19,006 bases of DNA, from the NCBI GenBank assembly GCA_964506075.1, contig CAZDKO010000015.1, forward strand, positions 17,617-36,622, read 5' to 3'. Position 1 is the first letter of the stretch, and each line of letters starts with the position of its first letter. The stretch is from CAZDKO01 sp964506075 [NCBI: uncultured bacterium] (lineage in GTDB: Bacteria; CAZDME01; JAYEMH01). Below, piece by piece: positions 7,498 through 14,005 of the stretch. Under the pieces are notes generated by a model that searched no databases, was not told the origin of the DNA, and saw only the letters and a list, made by a program, of their open reading frames with translations. A program made the position numbers and the translations under genes.

Positions 7498-8100
7498 TTA
7501 TTGTAGAGGAGTACTGTAAAGCGGATCAGTAGGATCCAATGCCGCTCGGTCAGAGCAAGCTTCATATATACTCCAAATAGGAGCAACTACTTGCGTCGGA
7601 TTAATCGTGTCGTCGACATTAACACCAACTGCTCCCTTAAATATATCACCAAGAGGTCCACTTCCCAGCGAAACTTCTTGATATATGCTGGTAGCATCAG
7701 TACCCTGAATTCTCGTTGCTTCTCCCTGGATAAAAATGCAAGCCGCTACATCATTCAAAGCCCATCTTTCAACAAATATCGGATACATCGGATCAGCGGG
7801 AGGTATAGGCGTTCCGGCAGCAGGTATATTCCAAGGAAGTGCCGCTGTTGCCGCATCAATCTGGGTTTGAGTAAGATCACCAACTGCAGTCTGTTGAGCT
7901 TTTGCTCTTGGACCCCAGAAATAAGCACAGGCCTCTGCCCAATCCTCAGCCGTAGCATAGTCTGGCGGAGTTGAGGTTAGAGCATCCCACGCATTCTTGG
8001 TCATGTTAGCTGAGGTATCAACATATACAGCTGCTTGAGCTAAACCGGCAAACAATGCCACACCACAAATCAACATAAGTGCTATTAATACTTTTTTCAT
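7498..8100 (-). CDS. Secreted single-module WALNDV-family protein, predicted ECF sigma target
   Basis: 200 residues from the ATG at 8100. An upstream GTG at 8109 lies inside the Shine-Dalgarno sequence, so it is not the start. The signal peptide is MKKVLIALMLICGVALFAGLAQA. The module has NMTKNAWDALTS, C58 in AEACAYFWGPRAKAQQ, ERWALNDVAAC with C121, and C182 in YEACSDRAALDP, so all three family cysteines are kept although the spacer loops are longer and Pro/Ala-rich (about 75-107). It sits directly downstream of the anti-sigma gene, with a matching ECF promoter and the strongest ribosome site of the cluster, which suggests high, inducible expression. It may be the main secreted product of the sigma/anti-sigma circuit. 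Biochemical role unknown. Confidence 0.88.
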   Translation of the reverse strand: MKKVLIALMLICGVALFAGLAQAAVYVDTSANMTKNAWDALTSTPPDYATAEDWAEACAYFWGPRAKAQQTAVGDLTQTQIDAATAALPWNIPAAGTPIPPADPMYPIFVERWALNDVAACIFIQGEATRIQGTDATSIYQEVSLGSGPLGDIFKGAVGVNVDDTINPTQVVAPIWSIYEACSDRAALDPTDPLYSTPLQ

Positions 8101-8105
8101 ATTTT

Positions 8106-8117
8106 TCACCTCCTCCT
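8106..8117 (-). promoter_or_regulatory. Strong ribosome-binding site deciding the 8100 start
   Basis: AGGAGGAGGTGA on the minus strand, five bases before the ATG at 8100. It contains the in-frame GTG (8109-8107), which therefore cannot be the initiation codon. Confidence 0.85.
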
Positions 8118-8140
8118 ATTAAAATTCCAAATCTGTTTCT

Positions 8141-8168
8141 TTAGACATCTATTTTTTAAAAAAGTTCC
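8141..8168 (-). promoter_or_regulatory. ECF (RpoE-like) promoter of the 7498-8100 gene
   Basis: Minus strand GGAACTT (8168-8162), a 16-base spacer, TCTAA (8145-8141), preceded by GATG. It closely matches the RpoE-type consensus (GGAACTT, then TCTGA/TCTAA). The sigma gene itself has the same layout at 9378-9405. The transcript would start about 35 bases before the ATG at 8100 and carry the strong ribosome site. Confidence 0.8.
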
Positions 8169-8187
8169 AGATTTATTTTTTTATAAC

Positions 8188-8748
8188 TTAAAATCTTGAC
8201 CGGATAATACCTAATTTTTCGGTTATTTCGGCCATTTTTGTTGGAGCGATGCAATAACTTCCCGGCCGGGGGATATTAGTAGCCGGTCGGGGAATAGATA
8301 ATTCTGCCTCTTTGACTTTTGAATCAACAATTTTTAAATCAATTTTAGCCGGAGGGGTAATCTCGGAAGATTTATTAAGATTAAAAGAATTATGAAATAT
8401 CCCCGGGCCAGTAACTAAATAAAGGATAACTATTATAGAAGAGGCCAAAACCAGAGATTTAGCCAGAACCGGAATTTCAAAAGGATGAAATATACTGCCA
8501 AAGATTGAATTAAGGTGATACTGGAATGATTTCTCATCCAGTTTTTCATTGATGGCGTCAATGAGATTAACCGGCGGCGCCACTTCATCTAAATCCTTGA
8601 CGCTCTGGATAGCCGCCTCCATTAAAGATAATTCTTCTTTACAAATTGCACATCCTTTAAGATGCGCCTCAAAATTCCGTCTTTCTTTTTTATTTAATTC
8701 CCCCTCAAGATAAGGAGAAAGTAGATTTTTTACCTCTTTACACTTCAT
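8188..8748 (-). CDS. Zinc-binding transmembrane anti-sigma factor
   Basis: 186 residues. The N-terminal cytoplasmic domain is a typical anti-sigma zinc finger (zf-HC2/ZAS): C3 and H29-x3-C33-x2-C36 as likely metal ligands, around LLSPYLEGELNKKERR. A linker (APPVNLIDAINEKL) leads to one transmembrane helix at about 96-114, and the last 70 residues should lie outside the membrane. The family binds and inhibits the cognate ECF sigma factor until an envelope signal causes release or proteolysis. Its ATG is one base after the sigma stop codon, so translation is coupled. The extracytoplasmic part has no domain I recognise. I see no terminator before the 8100 gene, so read-through into that gene is possible. 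Confidence 0.9.
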   Translation of the reverse strand: MKCKEVKNLLSPYLEGELNKKERRNFEAHLKGCAICKEELSLMEAAIQSVKDLDEVAPPVNLIDAINEKLDEKSFQYHLNSIFGSIFHPFEIPVLAKSLVLASSIIVILYLVTGPGIFHNSFNLNKSSEITPPAKIDLKIVDSKVKEAELSIPRPATNIPRPGSYCIAPTKMAEITEKLGIIRSRF

Positions 8749-8749
8749 T

Positions 8750-9361
8750 TTATAAAACCCCTTTTAATTTTTCTTTTAATATTTCCCGCGCCCGGTGCAG
8801 GCGGGATTTCACCGTTCCCACTTCACATTTTAACACCCTGGCAATTTCTTCGTATCTCATCATCTCCCGGTCTCTTAAAATTAAGACCGTCCGCTGCGTC
8901 TCCTCTAAAGAATCAATTGCTTGGCGGATTAAACTTATCTTTTCTTTACTCTCCAGTGATTCCCTCGGACTGGGTTTACCGGTGGCTAAGTCAAGTCTGA
9001 CACTGCCTTCTTCCAGTTCCAGCGGTTCATCTAAGGAACGTTTCTGATAAAACCCATGGCGCTTACGGTATTTTAATCTATTTTTACAAAGGTTAACCGT
9101 AATCCGGTAAAGCCAGGTGTAAAAACTGGAATCTTGCCGGAAGCGCCTGATGGAAAGATACGCCCGGATAAAAGCATCCTGGGTTAAATCAATGGCTTCG
9201 GTATAATTCCCCAGAAAATGATAAGCAATGTTAATAACTTTTTTCTGGTAATTGCCGATTATTTCATTAAAAGCTTCCCGATCTCCAGCTTTACATCTTT
9301 TAATTAACTGCCATTCCTGAGAAAGAGCAATCTTTGCACCTGGTTCGTAAACTAAACCCAT
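8750..9361 (-). CDS. ECF-family RNA polymerase sigma factor (RpoE-like)
   Basis: 203 residues from the ATG at 9361. A GTG at 9385 would add eight residues but has no ribosome site, and it lies upstream of the -10 of the predicted ECF promoter, while AAGGAG (9376-9371) is well placed for the ATG. Region 2 covers about residues 30-100 (YQKKVINIAYHFLGNYTEA, then DLTQDAFIRAY, FYTWLYRITVNLCKNRLK). Region 4 covers about 145-197 (SLEETQRTVLILRD, YEEIARVLKCEVGTVKSRLH helix-turn-helix). There is no sigma-3 domain, as expected for the ECF group. The product directs polymerase to GGAAC-type promoters; two are visible nearby. It is coupled to the anti-sigma gene. Predicted control: a housekeeping promoter plus autoregulation. 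Confidence 0.93.
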   Translation of the reverse strand: MGLVYEPGAKIALSQEWQLIKRCKAGDREAFNEIIGNYQKKVINIAYHFLGNYTEAIDLTQDAFIRAYLSIRRFRQDSSFYTWLYRITVNLCKNRLKYRKRHGFYQKRSLDEPLELEEGSVRLDLATGKPSPRESLESKEKISLIRQAIDSLEETQRTVLILRDREMMRYEEIARVLKCEVGTVKSRLHRAREILKEKLKGVL

Positions 9362-9377
9362 CTTTTCTTTCTCCTTT

Positions 9378-9405
9378 TTAGACACCGCTTAATCCAAAAG
9401 GTTCC
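9378..9405 (-). promoter_or_regulatory. ECF (RpoE-like) autoregulatory promoter of the sigma gene
   Basis: Minus strand GGAACCT (9405-9399), 16 bases, TCTAA (9382-9378), with GTGTCTAAA around the -10 much as at the 8141-8168 site. The start of transcription would fall at about 9371-9373, at the edge of the ribosome site, giving a very short leader. Confidence 0.7.
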
Positions 9406-9489
9406 CTTCTTTAATAACTATTTTTAAAGAGACCTACTCCATATTATGTAACCTTATTTTTTCGCAGATTTTCCGGTAGGCGTATATGA

Positions 9490-9519
9490 AGTATAGCATA
9501 TATAAGATAGGAAAGTCAA
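9490..9519 (-). promoter_or_regulatory. Distal sigma70-type promoter of the sigma/anti-sigma operon
   Basis: Minus strand TTGACT (9519-9514), an 18-base spacer, TATACT (9495-9490). It would supply basal transcription with a leader of about 120 bases. Confidence 0.6.
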
Positions 9520-9530
9520 ATGATACCGTG

Positions 9531-9629
9531 TTCCGTATCTCGTATCTAGTATCTCGTATTAACCGGTTGGCCAGTTGACCGGTTTGGTTAAATGGTTAAT
9601 TAGTTAATTGGTGATTGGTTAATTAAAGA
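9531..9629. repeat. Heptad repeats, TCTCGTA and GGTTAAT families
   Basis: First TTCCGTA, TCTCGTA, TCTAGTA, TCTCGTA (9531-9558), then an array based on GGTT/AGTT every 7-8 bases (9562-9629). A related TATCTCG...TTCGTATTAATCG string in the same orientation lies at 12804-12833, so the two three-module genes are bracketed by direct copies. No gene is seen in 9520-9739. Confidence 0.65.
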
Positions 9630-9635
9630 GTATAT

Positions 9636-9672
9636 CCACCTACTTACTAACTACTATCTACTGACTACTGAA
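9636..9672. repeat. Heptad repeats, CTANNTA family (downstream of 9740 gene)
   Basis: CTACTTA, CTAACTA, CTATCTA, CTGACTA, CTGA. Its reverse complement recurs upstream of the same gene at 11175-11216: TACTAACTACT at 9645-9655 and CTACTGACTA at 9658-9667 are the exact complements of 11192-11202 and 11187-11196. Confidence 0.65.
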
Positions 9673-9680
9673 AGACAAAG

Positions 9681-9720
9681 CATAAAAACCCGTAAGATTA
9701 TAATCTTACGGGTTTTTATG
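9681..9720 (-). terminator. Rho-independent terminator of the 9740-11143 gene
   Basis: Perfect 40-base palindrome. CATAAAAACCCGTAAGATTA is followed directly by its reverse complement, giving a CCCGTAAGAT/ATCTTACGGG stem with TTTTTATG after it on both strands. It sits 20 bases beyond the stop at 9740. Confidence 0.85.
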
Positions 9721-9739
9721 TGCAATCATAATTTATTAT

Positions 9740-11143
9740 TTATTGCGTCTTAACTTCTTCCTCTACTTTTTTCTGGGTTTCGCCGGTTTGACCACCTGCA
9801 GCCTTACCGCCGGCCGCTATTTCTTTCTCTACTTTAATTTTATTAAGCCGTCCGCGCGCGCCAACGGCCGGTTTCCAGAACCAGCCCTTAGGGTCCCAGC
9901 ACTGGGCGAAACTATATTCATCAAGAATAGTTTGAAAATCCTTCTCGGCTTTATCCCACATTTTCTCGTTCATATAGGCCTCACCCCGGATAAAATAGCA
10001 GGTTCCGACGTCGTTTAAAGCCCAGTATTCAAAAGCTTTATCTTTAGGAGCGTAGTCGGTTAACGAGGCTTGAAATTTTTTAGCCTCCTCGCTATACTTC
10101 TTAATACATCTATCCGTATAAAACTCTACCGCGGCTAAATCCTTAGCTCCTAAAGAATTCCAGGCTTTAACGGTTAAAAACTCTGAAGTATCGTTCCCAA
10201 TATCATACTTAGTAATGGTGGGGCGTTCAAGTTCTGTTTTGGCTCCTTCTCTCACTTTCCAGAACCAGCCCTGCGGGTCCCAGCACTGGGCGTAAAATAA
10301 TTCGTTTATAATCTTTTCAAAATGTTTATTGGCTTCTTCCTGCTTACCCTGTTGGGCTAAGGATTTGCCGAGAATAAAGTGACAGGTGGCCACGTCATTT
10401 AAAGCCCAGTATTTTTCGTGGACGTCAAGAGTCCCGTTATTATCTTCGTCGGCTTTGGTATCCGGAAAATCGGTTAAACTTCTCTGCTGTTCTAAAGCTT
10501 GCTTTTCAAACCGCTCGATACACTTGGTGGTGTAAAGCTCTACCGCACTATAATCCCCGGCGCCAAGAGCCCCCCAGGCCTTAGAGGCCATTTCAAATGA
10601 CTGCTCAGGAATTATTATTCCCTGCATAGCCAATATTTTATCTTTAGCTCCTTCGGCTACCTTCCAATGCCAGCCTCTCAGGTCCCAGCACTGGGCAAAG
10701 CCAAACTTATCAATGATGGTTTCATATATTGCTTTGGCTTCCTCATTTTTCCCTTGCTGACGATAAACTTCTCCTTTGATAAAATAACAGGTTCCCACGT
10801 CATTTAAAGCCCAGTAGTCGTTCACCAATTCCTTGGGAGCAAAATCCGTCAATTGGGCCTGTTGTTCTATAGCTTGCTCTTCATACAATTTAATACATTC
10901 ATCCGCATAAGCCAAAGCGCCTTCATAGTTCTGCTGGTTTAAATAATCCCAGGCTTTAGTGGTCAGTCCCACTGAACTGACATCTCTAGGCGGCCACTCA
11001 TAGGTTAATTCCGCCGGCTCTTTGCCGGGTTCAACCGTTACTTCAGGAGTAACTGCTTTTTTGGAAACCACTTTATCATAAATAAGTTTCCCTCCCCCGA
11101 TTATAACCAAAAGCACCAAAATTATTATTACTACCTTCTTCAT
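9740..11143 (-). CDS. Membrane-anchored three-module WALNDV-family protein with EF-hand loop
   Basis: 467 residues. One N-terminal hydrophobic anchor (about 3-20) precedes three modules at about 55-172, 180-305 and 316-435. Cysteines are at 83/119/152, 208/254/287 and 346/382/415: spacings 36 and 33 in modules 1 and 3, and 46 and 33 in module 2. Each module has KAW near its start, YWALNDVxTC in the middle, and QCWD plus GWxWK at the end. Module 2 carries a perfect 12-residue EF-hand-like loop (D232 to E243, DEDNNGTLDVHE) just before WALND. The tail (440-467) is polar and charged. The ATG at 11143 follows AAGGAGG. Transcription is flanked by a TTGTCT/TATAAT promoter and a strong terminator, so it is monocistronic. 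The TPR-like fold is inferred; the ligand is unknown. Paralog of 11349-12788. Confidence 0.88.
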   Translation of the reverse strand: MKKVVIIILVLLVIIGGGKLIYDKVVSKKAVTPEVTVEPGKEPAELTYEWPPRDVSSVGLTTKAWDYLNQQNYEGALAYADECIKLYEEQAIEQQAQLTDFAPKELVNDYWALNDVGTCYFIKGEVYRQQGKNEEAKAIYETIIDKFGFAQCWDLRGWHWKVAEGAKDKILAMQGIIIPEQSFEMASKAWGALGAGDYSAVELYTTKCIERFEKQALEQQRSLTDFPDTKADEDNNGTLDVHEKYWALNDVATCHFILGKSLAQQGKQEEANKHFEKIINELFYAQCWDPQGWFWKVREGAKTELERPTITKYDIGNDTSEFLTVKAWNSLGAKDLAAVEFYTDRCIKKYSEEAKKFQASLTDYAPKDKAFEYWALNDVGTCYFIRGEAYMNEKMWDKAEKDFQTILDEYSFAQCWDPKGWFWKPAVGARGRLNKIKVEKEIAAGGKAAGGQTGETQKKVEEEVKTQ

Positions 11144-11174
11144 TTTAAACCTCCTTTTTGCCGGTTAAATAATT

Positions 11175-11216
11175 ATCAGTAGACACTAGTCAGTAGTTAG
11201 TAGACAGTTTTCAGAA
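11175..11216. repeat. Heptad repeats, AGTAGNC family (upstream of 9740 gene)
   Basis: AGTAGAC, ACTAGTC, AGTAGTT, AGTAGAC, AGTTTTC, AGAATTT in steps of seven. It is the inverted partner of 9636-9672, so the gene and its terminator lie between inverted arrays. On the transcript it falls in the 5' leader. Confidence 0.65.
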
Positions 11217-11230
11217 TTTAGAAAGCTTTA

Positions 11231-11259
11231 ATTATACTATATTCTCAATATTTAGACAA
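11231..11259 (-). promoter_or_regulatory. Sigma70-type promoter of the 9740-11143 gene
   Basis: Minus strand TTGTCT (11259-11254), a 17-base spacer, TATAAT (11236-11231). It is about 85 bases before the ATG at 11143, with the heptad array in the leader. Confidence 0.7.
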
Positions 11260-11283
11260 TATAAAAGTTAAAAAGTTTCTAAC

Positions 11284-11325
11284 TAAAAAAATAAGCCCCG
11301 TAAAACCTTTAAATTTACGGGGCTT
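11284..11325 (-). terminator. Rho-independent terminator of the 11349-12788 gene
   Basis: TAAGCCCCGTAAA (11292-11304) pairs with TTTACGGGGCTTA (11313-11325), followed on the minus strand by a T-rich tract (TTTTTTTAG). It is 24 bases after the stop at 11349. Confidence 0.85.
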
Positions 11326-11348
11326 AATATTAAATTACAAAGTTTTAT

Positions 11349-12788
11349 CTATTCTACCTTTGTTTCCGCGGGGACCTCTTGAACCGGTGCCTCTTGAGTA
11401 GTTACCGTTTCTTTTTTTGGTTCCAGCGGTGTCTCTTTAGTTGATGTTACTCCCCCTTTTTCCTTAACGAGCATCTCTTTTTCAACCCGGATTTTATTAA
11501 GTCTACCCCGGGCGCCAACAGACGGTTTCCAGAACCAGCCTTTAGGATCCCAGCATTGGGAAAAATTATATTCATCAAGAATGGCCTGAAATTCCTTTTC
11601 GGCTTTATCCCACATTTTTTGATTCATATACGCCTCGCCCCGGATAAAATGACAGGTGCCAACGTCATTTAAAGCCCACCAGTCGAAAGCGCTTTCTTTA
11701 GGAGCATAATCGGTAAGCTGAGCCTGTTGTTTTTTGGCTTCGGCACTATAGAGGTCAAAACACTTCTGGGTATAATCCTCTACAGCGGCATAATCTTTCG
11801 CTCCCAGAGCATTCCAGGCTTTAACGGTCAGGTTCATCGAGGTATAATCGCCATAATCCCTCTTAGCGGTAAAACGGTCAATCTCGTTTTTAGCTCCCAA
11901 TTGAACTTTCCAGAACCAGCCCTGCGGGTCCCAGCACTGGGCGTAAGATAATTCGTTAATAATTTTATCAAAGTGTTTCTTCGCCTCATCCTGTTTACCC
12001 TGCTCGGCCAAAGCTTTACCGAGAATAAAATGACAGGTGCCAACGTCATTTAAAGCCCAGTATTTTTCGTGGACGTCAATAACCCCGTTATTATTCTCGT
12101 CAACCTTGGTATCCGGATAATCAGAAAGACTGGCCTGCTGTTCAATGGCGTTCTTTTCAAAAAGGTCAATGCATTTACCGGTATATAATTCCACCGCGTA
12201 ATAATCCTTGGCATTTAACGCCCCCCAAGCCTTGGTGGTTAAAGTTTGCGAGGTATAATCGCCAAAATCATATCCGGTTCCAAGTGTGGTTAACTTATCT
12301 TTAGCTCCATCGGCAACTTTCCAGAACCAGCCCTGCGGGTCCCAGCACTGGGCAAAACCGAATTTATCAACAATAGTTTGATATGTTTCTTTGGCTTTAT
12401 CTATCTCTCCCTGCTGACGGTAAACTTCGGCGCGAATAAAATAACAGGTAGCCACATCATTTAAAGCCCAGTAATCAAAGGCCAGCTCTTTAGGGGCAAA
12501 ATCAGTAAGCTGAGACTGCTGAAAAATAGCCTCCTCTTCATATAAATTTATACATTCATCCGTATAGGCCAGGGCGGCTTCATAATCTTTAGCCGTTAAG
12601 GCCTCCCAGGCTTTGACAGTCAGAGTTTGTGAAGTCCGGTCGCCAAAATCTAAAACCTTCTCTTTCGGCATTTCTTCAGTAACTTCAATTACCTCTTCCT
12701 TGGCCACCTTAGGTTTGGTAACAAAATAAAGCCAGGCTAAACCACCGACAATTAAAAGAATCAGAACAATAATTAAACTCTTCTTCAA
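11349..12788 (-). CDS. Membrane-anchored three-module WALNDV-family protein, TTG start
   Basis: 479 residues, paralog of 9740-11143. It starts with TTG at 12788 behind GGAGGAAGAT; no ATG is better placed. An N-terminal anchor (about 4-22) is followed by modules at about 47-168, 173-308 and 311-432. Cysteines at 79/115/148, 206/252/285 and 343/379/412 keep exactly the 36/33, 46/33 and 36/33 spacing of its paralog. Module starts read DFGDRTSQTLTVKAW, DFGDYTSQTLTTKAW and DYGDYTSMNLTVKAW; middles read WALNDVxTC; ends read QCWDPxGWFWK. Module 2 has an EF-hand-like loop at 230-241 (DENNNGVIDVHE). The tail from 440 is rich in Lys, Glu, Thr and Pro and probably disordered. Cell-surface or periplasmic; ligand unknown. 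I see no clear promoter in its repeat-filled upstream spacer. Confidence 0.88.
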   Translation of the reverse strand: MKKSLIIVLILLIVGGLAWLYFVTKPKVAKEEVIEVTEEMPKEKVLDFGDRTSQTLTVKAWEALTAKDYEAALAYTDECINLYEEEAIFQQSQLTDFAPKELAFDYWALNDVATCYFIRAEVYRQQGEIDKAKETYQTIVDKFGFAQCWDPQGWFWKVADGAKDKLTTLGTGYDFGDYTSQTLTTKAWGALNAKDYYAVELYTGKCIDLFEKNAIEQQASLSDYPDTKVDENNNGVIDVHEKYWALNDVGTCHFILGKALAEQGKQDEAKKHFDKIINELSYAQCWDPQGWFWKVQLGAKNEIDRFTAKRDYGDYTSMNLTVKAWNALGAKDYAAVEDYTQKCFDLYSAEAKKQQAQLTDYAPKESAFDWWALNDVGTCHFIRGEAYMNQKMWDKAEKEFQAILDEYNFSQCWDPKGWFWKPSVGARGRLNKIRVEKEMLVKEKGGVTSTKETPLEPKKETVTTQEAPVQEVPAETKVE

Positions 12789-12802
12789 ATCTTCCTCCTT
12801 TC

Positions 12803-13123
12803 CTATCTCGTGTTTTGTATTTCGTATTAATCGTTTTTCCGGTTAGAATTAAAGATTAAGTGTAGCGAAAAACGCAAAGCGTGTTGCAGTAAATTCCAAT
12901 TTCCAATATACAAATTACAAACAAACTACAATATACAATAAAGAAAGAGCTGGTTGTTCTTTTGTCTATCACCTGTCTGCTCGCCTCGGTTGGCGAAGCG
13001 GGTCGGCAGACAGGTAATTTTTGATATTGTGATTTGTATATTGTTTGTAATTTGTGATTTGTGTATTGTAATTTAAGTTTTACGCTATGGTTTTGCGTTC
13101 TTAGCTTTACGTTTTGCATTTTT
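12803..13123. repeat. Nested dyad of heptad arrays around a central hairpin
   Basis: Fills the spacer between the importer genes and the three-module gene. From the outside in, the left side has TCTCG/TTCGTAT heptads (12804-12833), GAATTAAAGATTAAG (12846-12860), GCGAAAAACGCAAAGCG (12865-12881) and ACAAATT-type heptads (12891-12943). The centre is the hairpin at 12971-13015. The right side then has TTTGTAAT-type heptads (13021-13076) and GTTTTGC-type heptads (13081-13122), which are the complements of the left layers in reverse order. CAAATTACAAACAA (12911-12924) has an exact complement at 13041-13054. Open frames here are repeat translations. Confidence 0.7.
12971..13015. other. Central hairpin of the nested dyad (REP-like)
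   Basis: ACCTGTCTGC (12971-12980) pairs perfectly with GCAGACAGGT (13006-13015), and TCGCC/GGCGA inside the loop can form a second stem. It is GC-rich relative to its surroundings. There is no U-tract on the minus strand, so it is not a clear terminator for the importer operon. Confidence 0.65.
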
Positions 13124-13132
13124 ATTAATCAG

Positions 13133-13981
13133 TTACCCCTTAATCGCACCGGCCATAATACCGGTGATAATATGTTTTTGCATTATAAGGTAAAGAATCA
13201 CGATGGGAATAATGGTAATAACGATTCCCGCCATCAGGGTAGACCATTGAGCTAAATGGGCCCCGTAAAAATTCATTAACCCCCTCTGGAGAGGCATAAG
13301 TTTATCGTCTTCTAAAATCAACATCGCTAACATATATTCATTCCAGACAGTCAACGAATTAAATATAACTACTACGGCAATGGCCGGGCGGGCCAGAGGC
13401 AGCGCTACCCGCCAGTAAATGCCAAACCTGGAGCAGCCGTCAATCCGGGCTGCATCTTCTAAATCCTTGGGAATTCTTTCAAAAAATGTTTTAAATAAAA
13501 AGATGGCTAAAGGAAGACCGCTGTTTATTAAAGGGAGAAGATAACCGATACGGGTATTAGCCAGGTGAAGTTTCATTAATAAAAGATAAAGGGCAACAAT
13601 CGCTCCGGGAACCGGTATTAACATAGTGGCAATGAGTAAAAAGAAAAAGAAGTTCCGACCCGGAAATTCCAGGCGAGCCAAGGCGTAAGCAGCCATAGAA
13701 CCGATAATAACAATGCCGACTACCACTACCACGGTATAAACTAAACTGTTTAAAAAATAAACACCGAAATGACCTTTTGTCCAGGCAATATAATAATTCA
13801 CAAAATGAAATTGCCTGGGGATTAAACTCATATCTTCAAAAATCGTCTGGTTGGTTTTAAAACTGGCAGATAACGTCCACAGTAAAGGAAAAAGACAGGT
13901 TATGGCGACGCTGATTAATATAATCTGTATCCCCAATTGATTTAAAAAACCTTTGATTTTATACACTAAAGAAGCTTTCAC
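13133..13981 (-). CDS. Sugar ABC transporter permease, MalG/CUT1 type
   Basis: 282-residue inner-membrane permease. About six membrane segments (first at 17-38, last at about 250-268). The cytoplasmic EAA loop at 175-199 (EDAARIDGCSRFGIYWRVAL), which docks on the ATPase, is followed by LPLARP. The C-terminus QKHIITGIMAGAIKG is typical of MalG-like subunits. The start is GTG at 13981 with AAAGGTG upstream. It lies 24 bases after the partner permease and is last in the three-gene importer operon. With that permease it forms the channel for a sugar or oligosaccharide. No ATPase gene lies next to it, as is common for CUT1 systems that share one. Confidence 0.93.
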   Translation of the reverse strand: MKASLVYKIKGFLNQLGIQIILISVAITCLFPLLWTLSASFKTNQTIFEDMSLIPRQFHFVNYYIAWTKGHFGVYFLNSLVYTVVVVVGIVIIGSMAAYALARLEFPGRNFFFFLLIATMLIPVPGAIVALYLLLMKLHLANTRIGYLLPLINSGLPLAIFLFKTFFERIPKDLEDAARIDGCSRFGIYWRVALPLARPAIAVVVIFNSLTVWNEYMLAMLILEDDKLMPLQRGLMNFYGAHLAQWSTLMAGIVITIIPIVILYLIMQKHIITGIMAGAIKG

Positions 13982-14005
13982 CGTTTCACCTTTAACACCT
14001 GTAAT

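Noticed and set aside
8101-8109. GTG start at 8109 for the ECF-linked secreted protein
   Set aside because: The GTG is part of the Shine-Dalgarno sequence itself; the ATG at 8100 is correctly spaced.
9362-9385. GTG start at 9385 for the sigma factor
   Set aside because: No ribosome site, and it lies upstream of the predicted ECF -10; AAGGAG nine bases before the ATG at 9361 fits much better.
12971-13015. Terminator for the importer operon
   Set aside because: The hairpin is strong but has no U-tract on the minus strand, so it was called a REP-like dyad instead.
12856-13119. Minus-strand open frame (87 codons) across the nested dyad
   Set aside because: It translates the ACAAATT and hairpin repeats; low-complexity product with no homology recognised.
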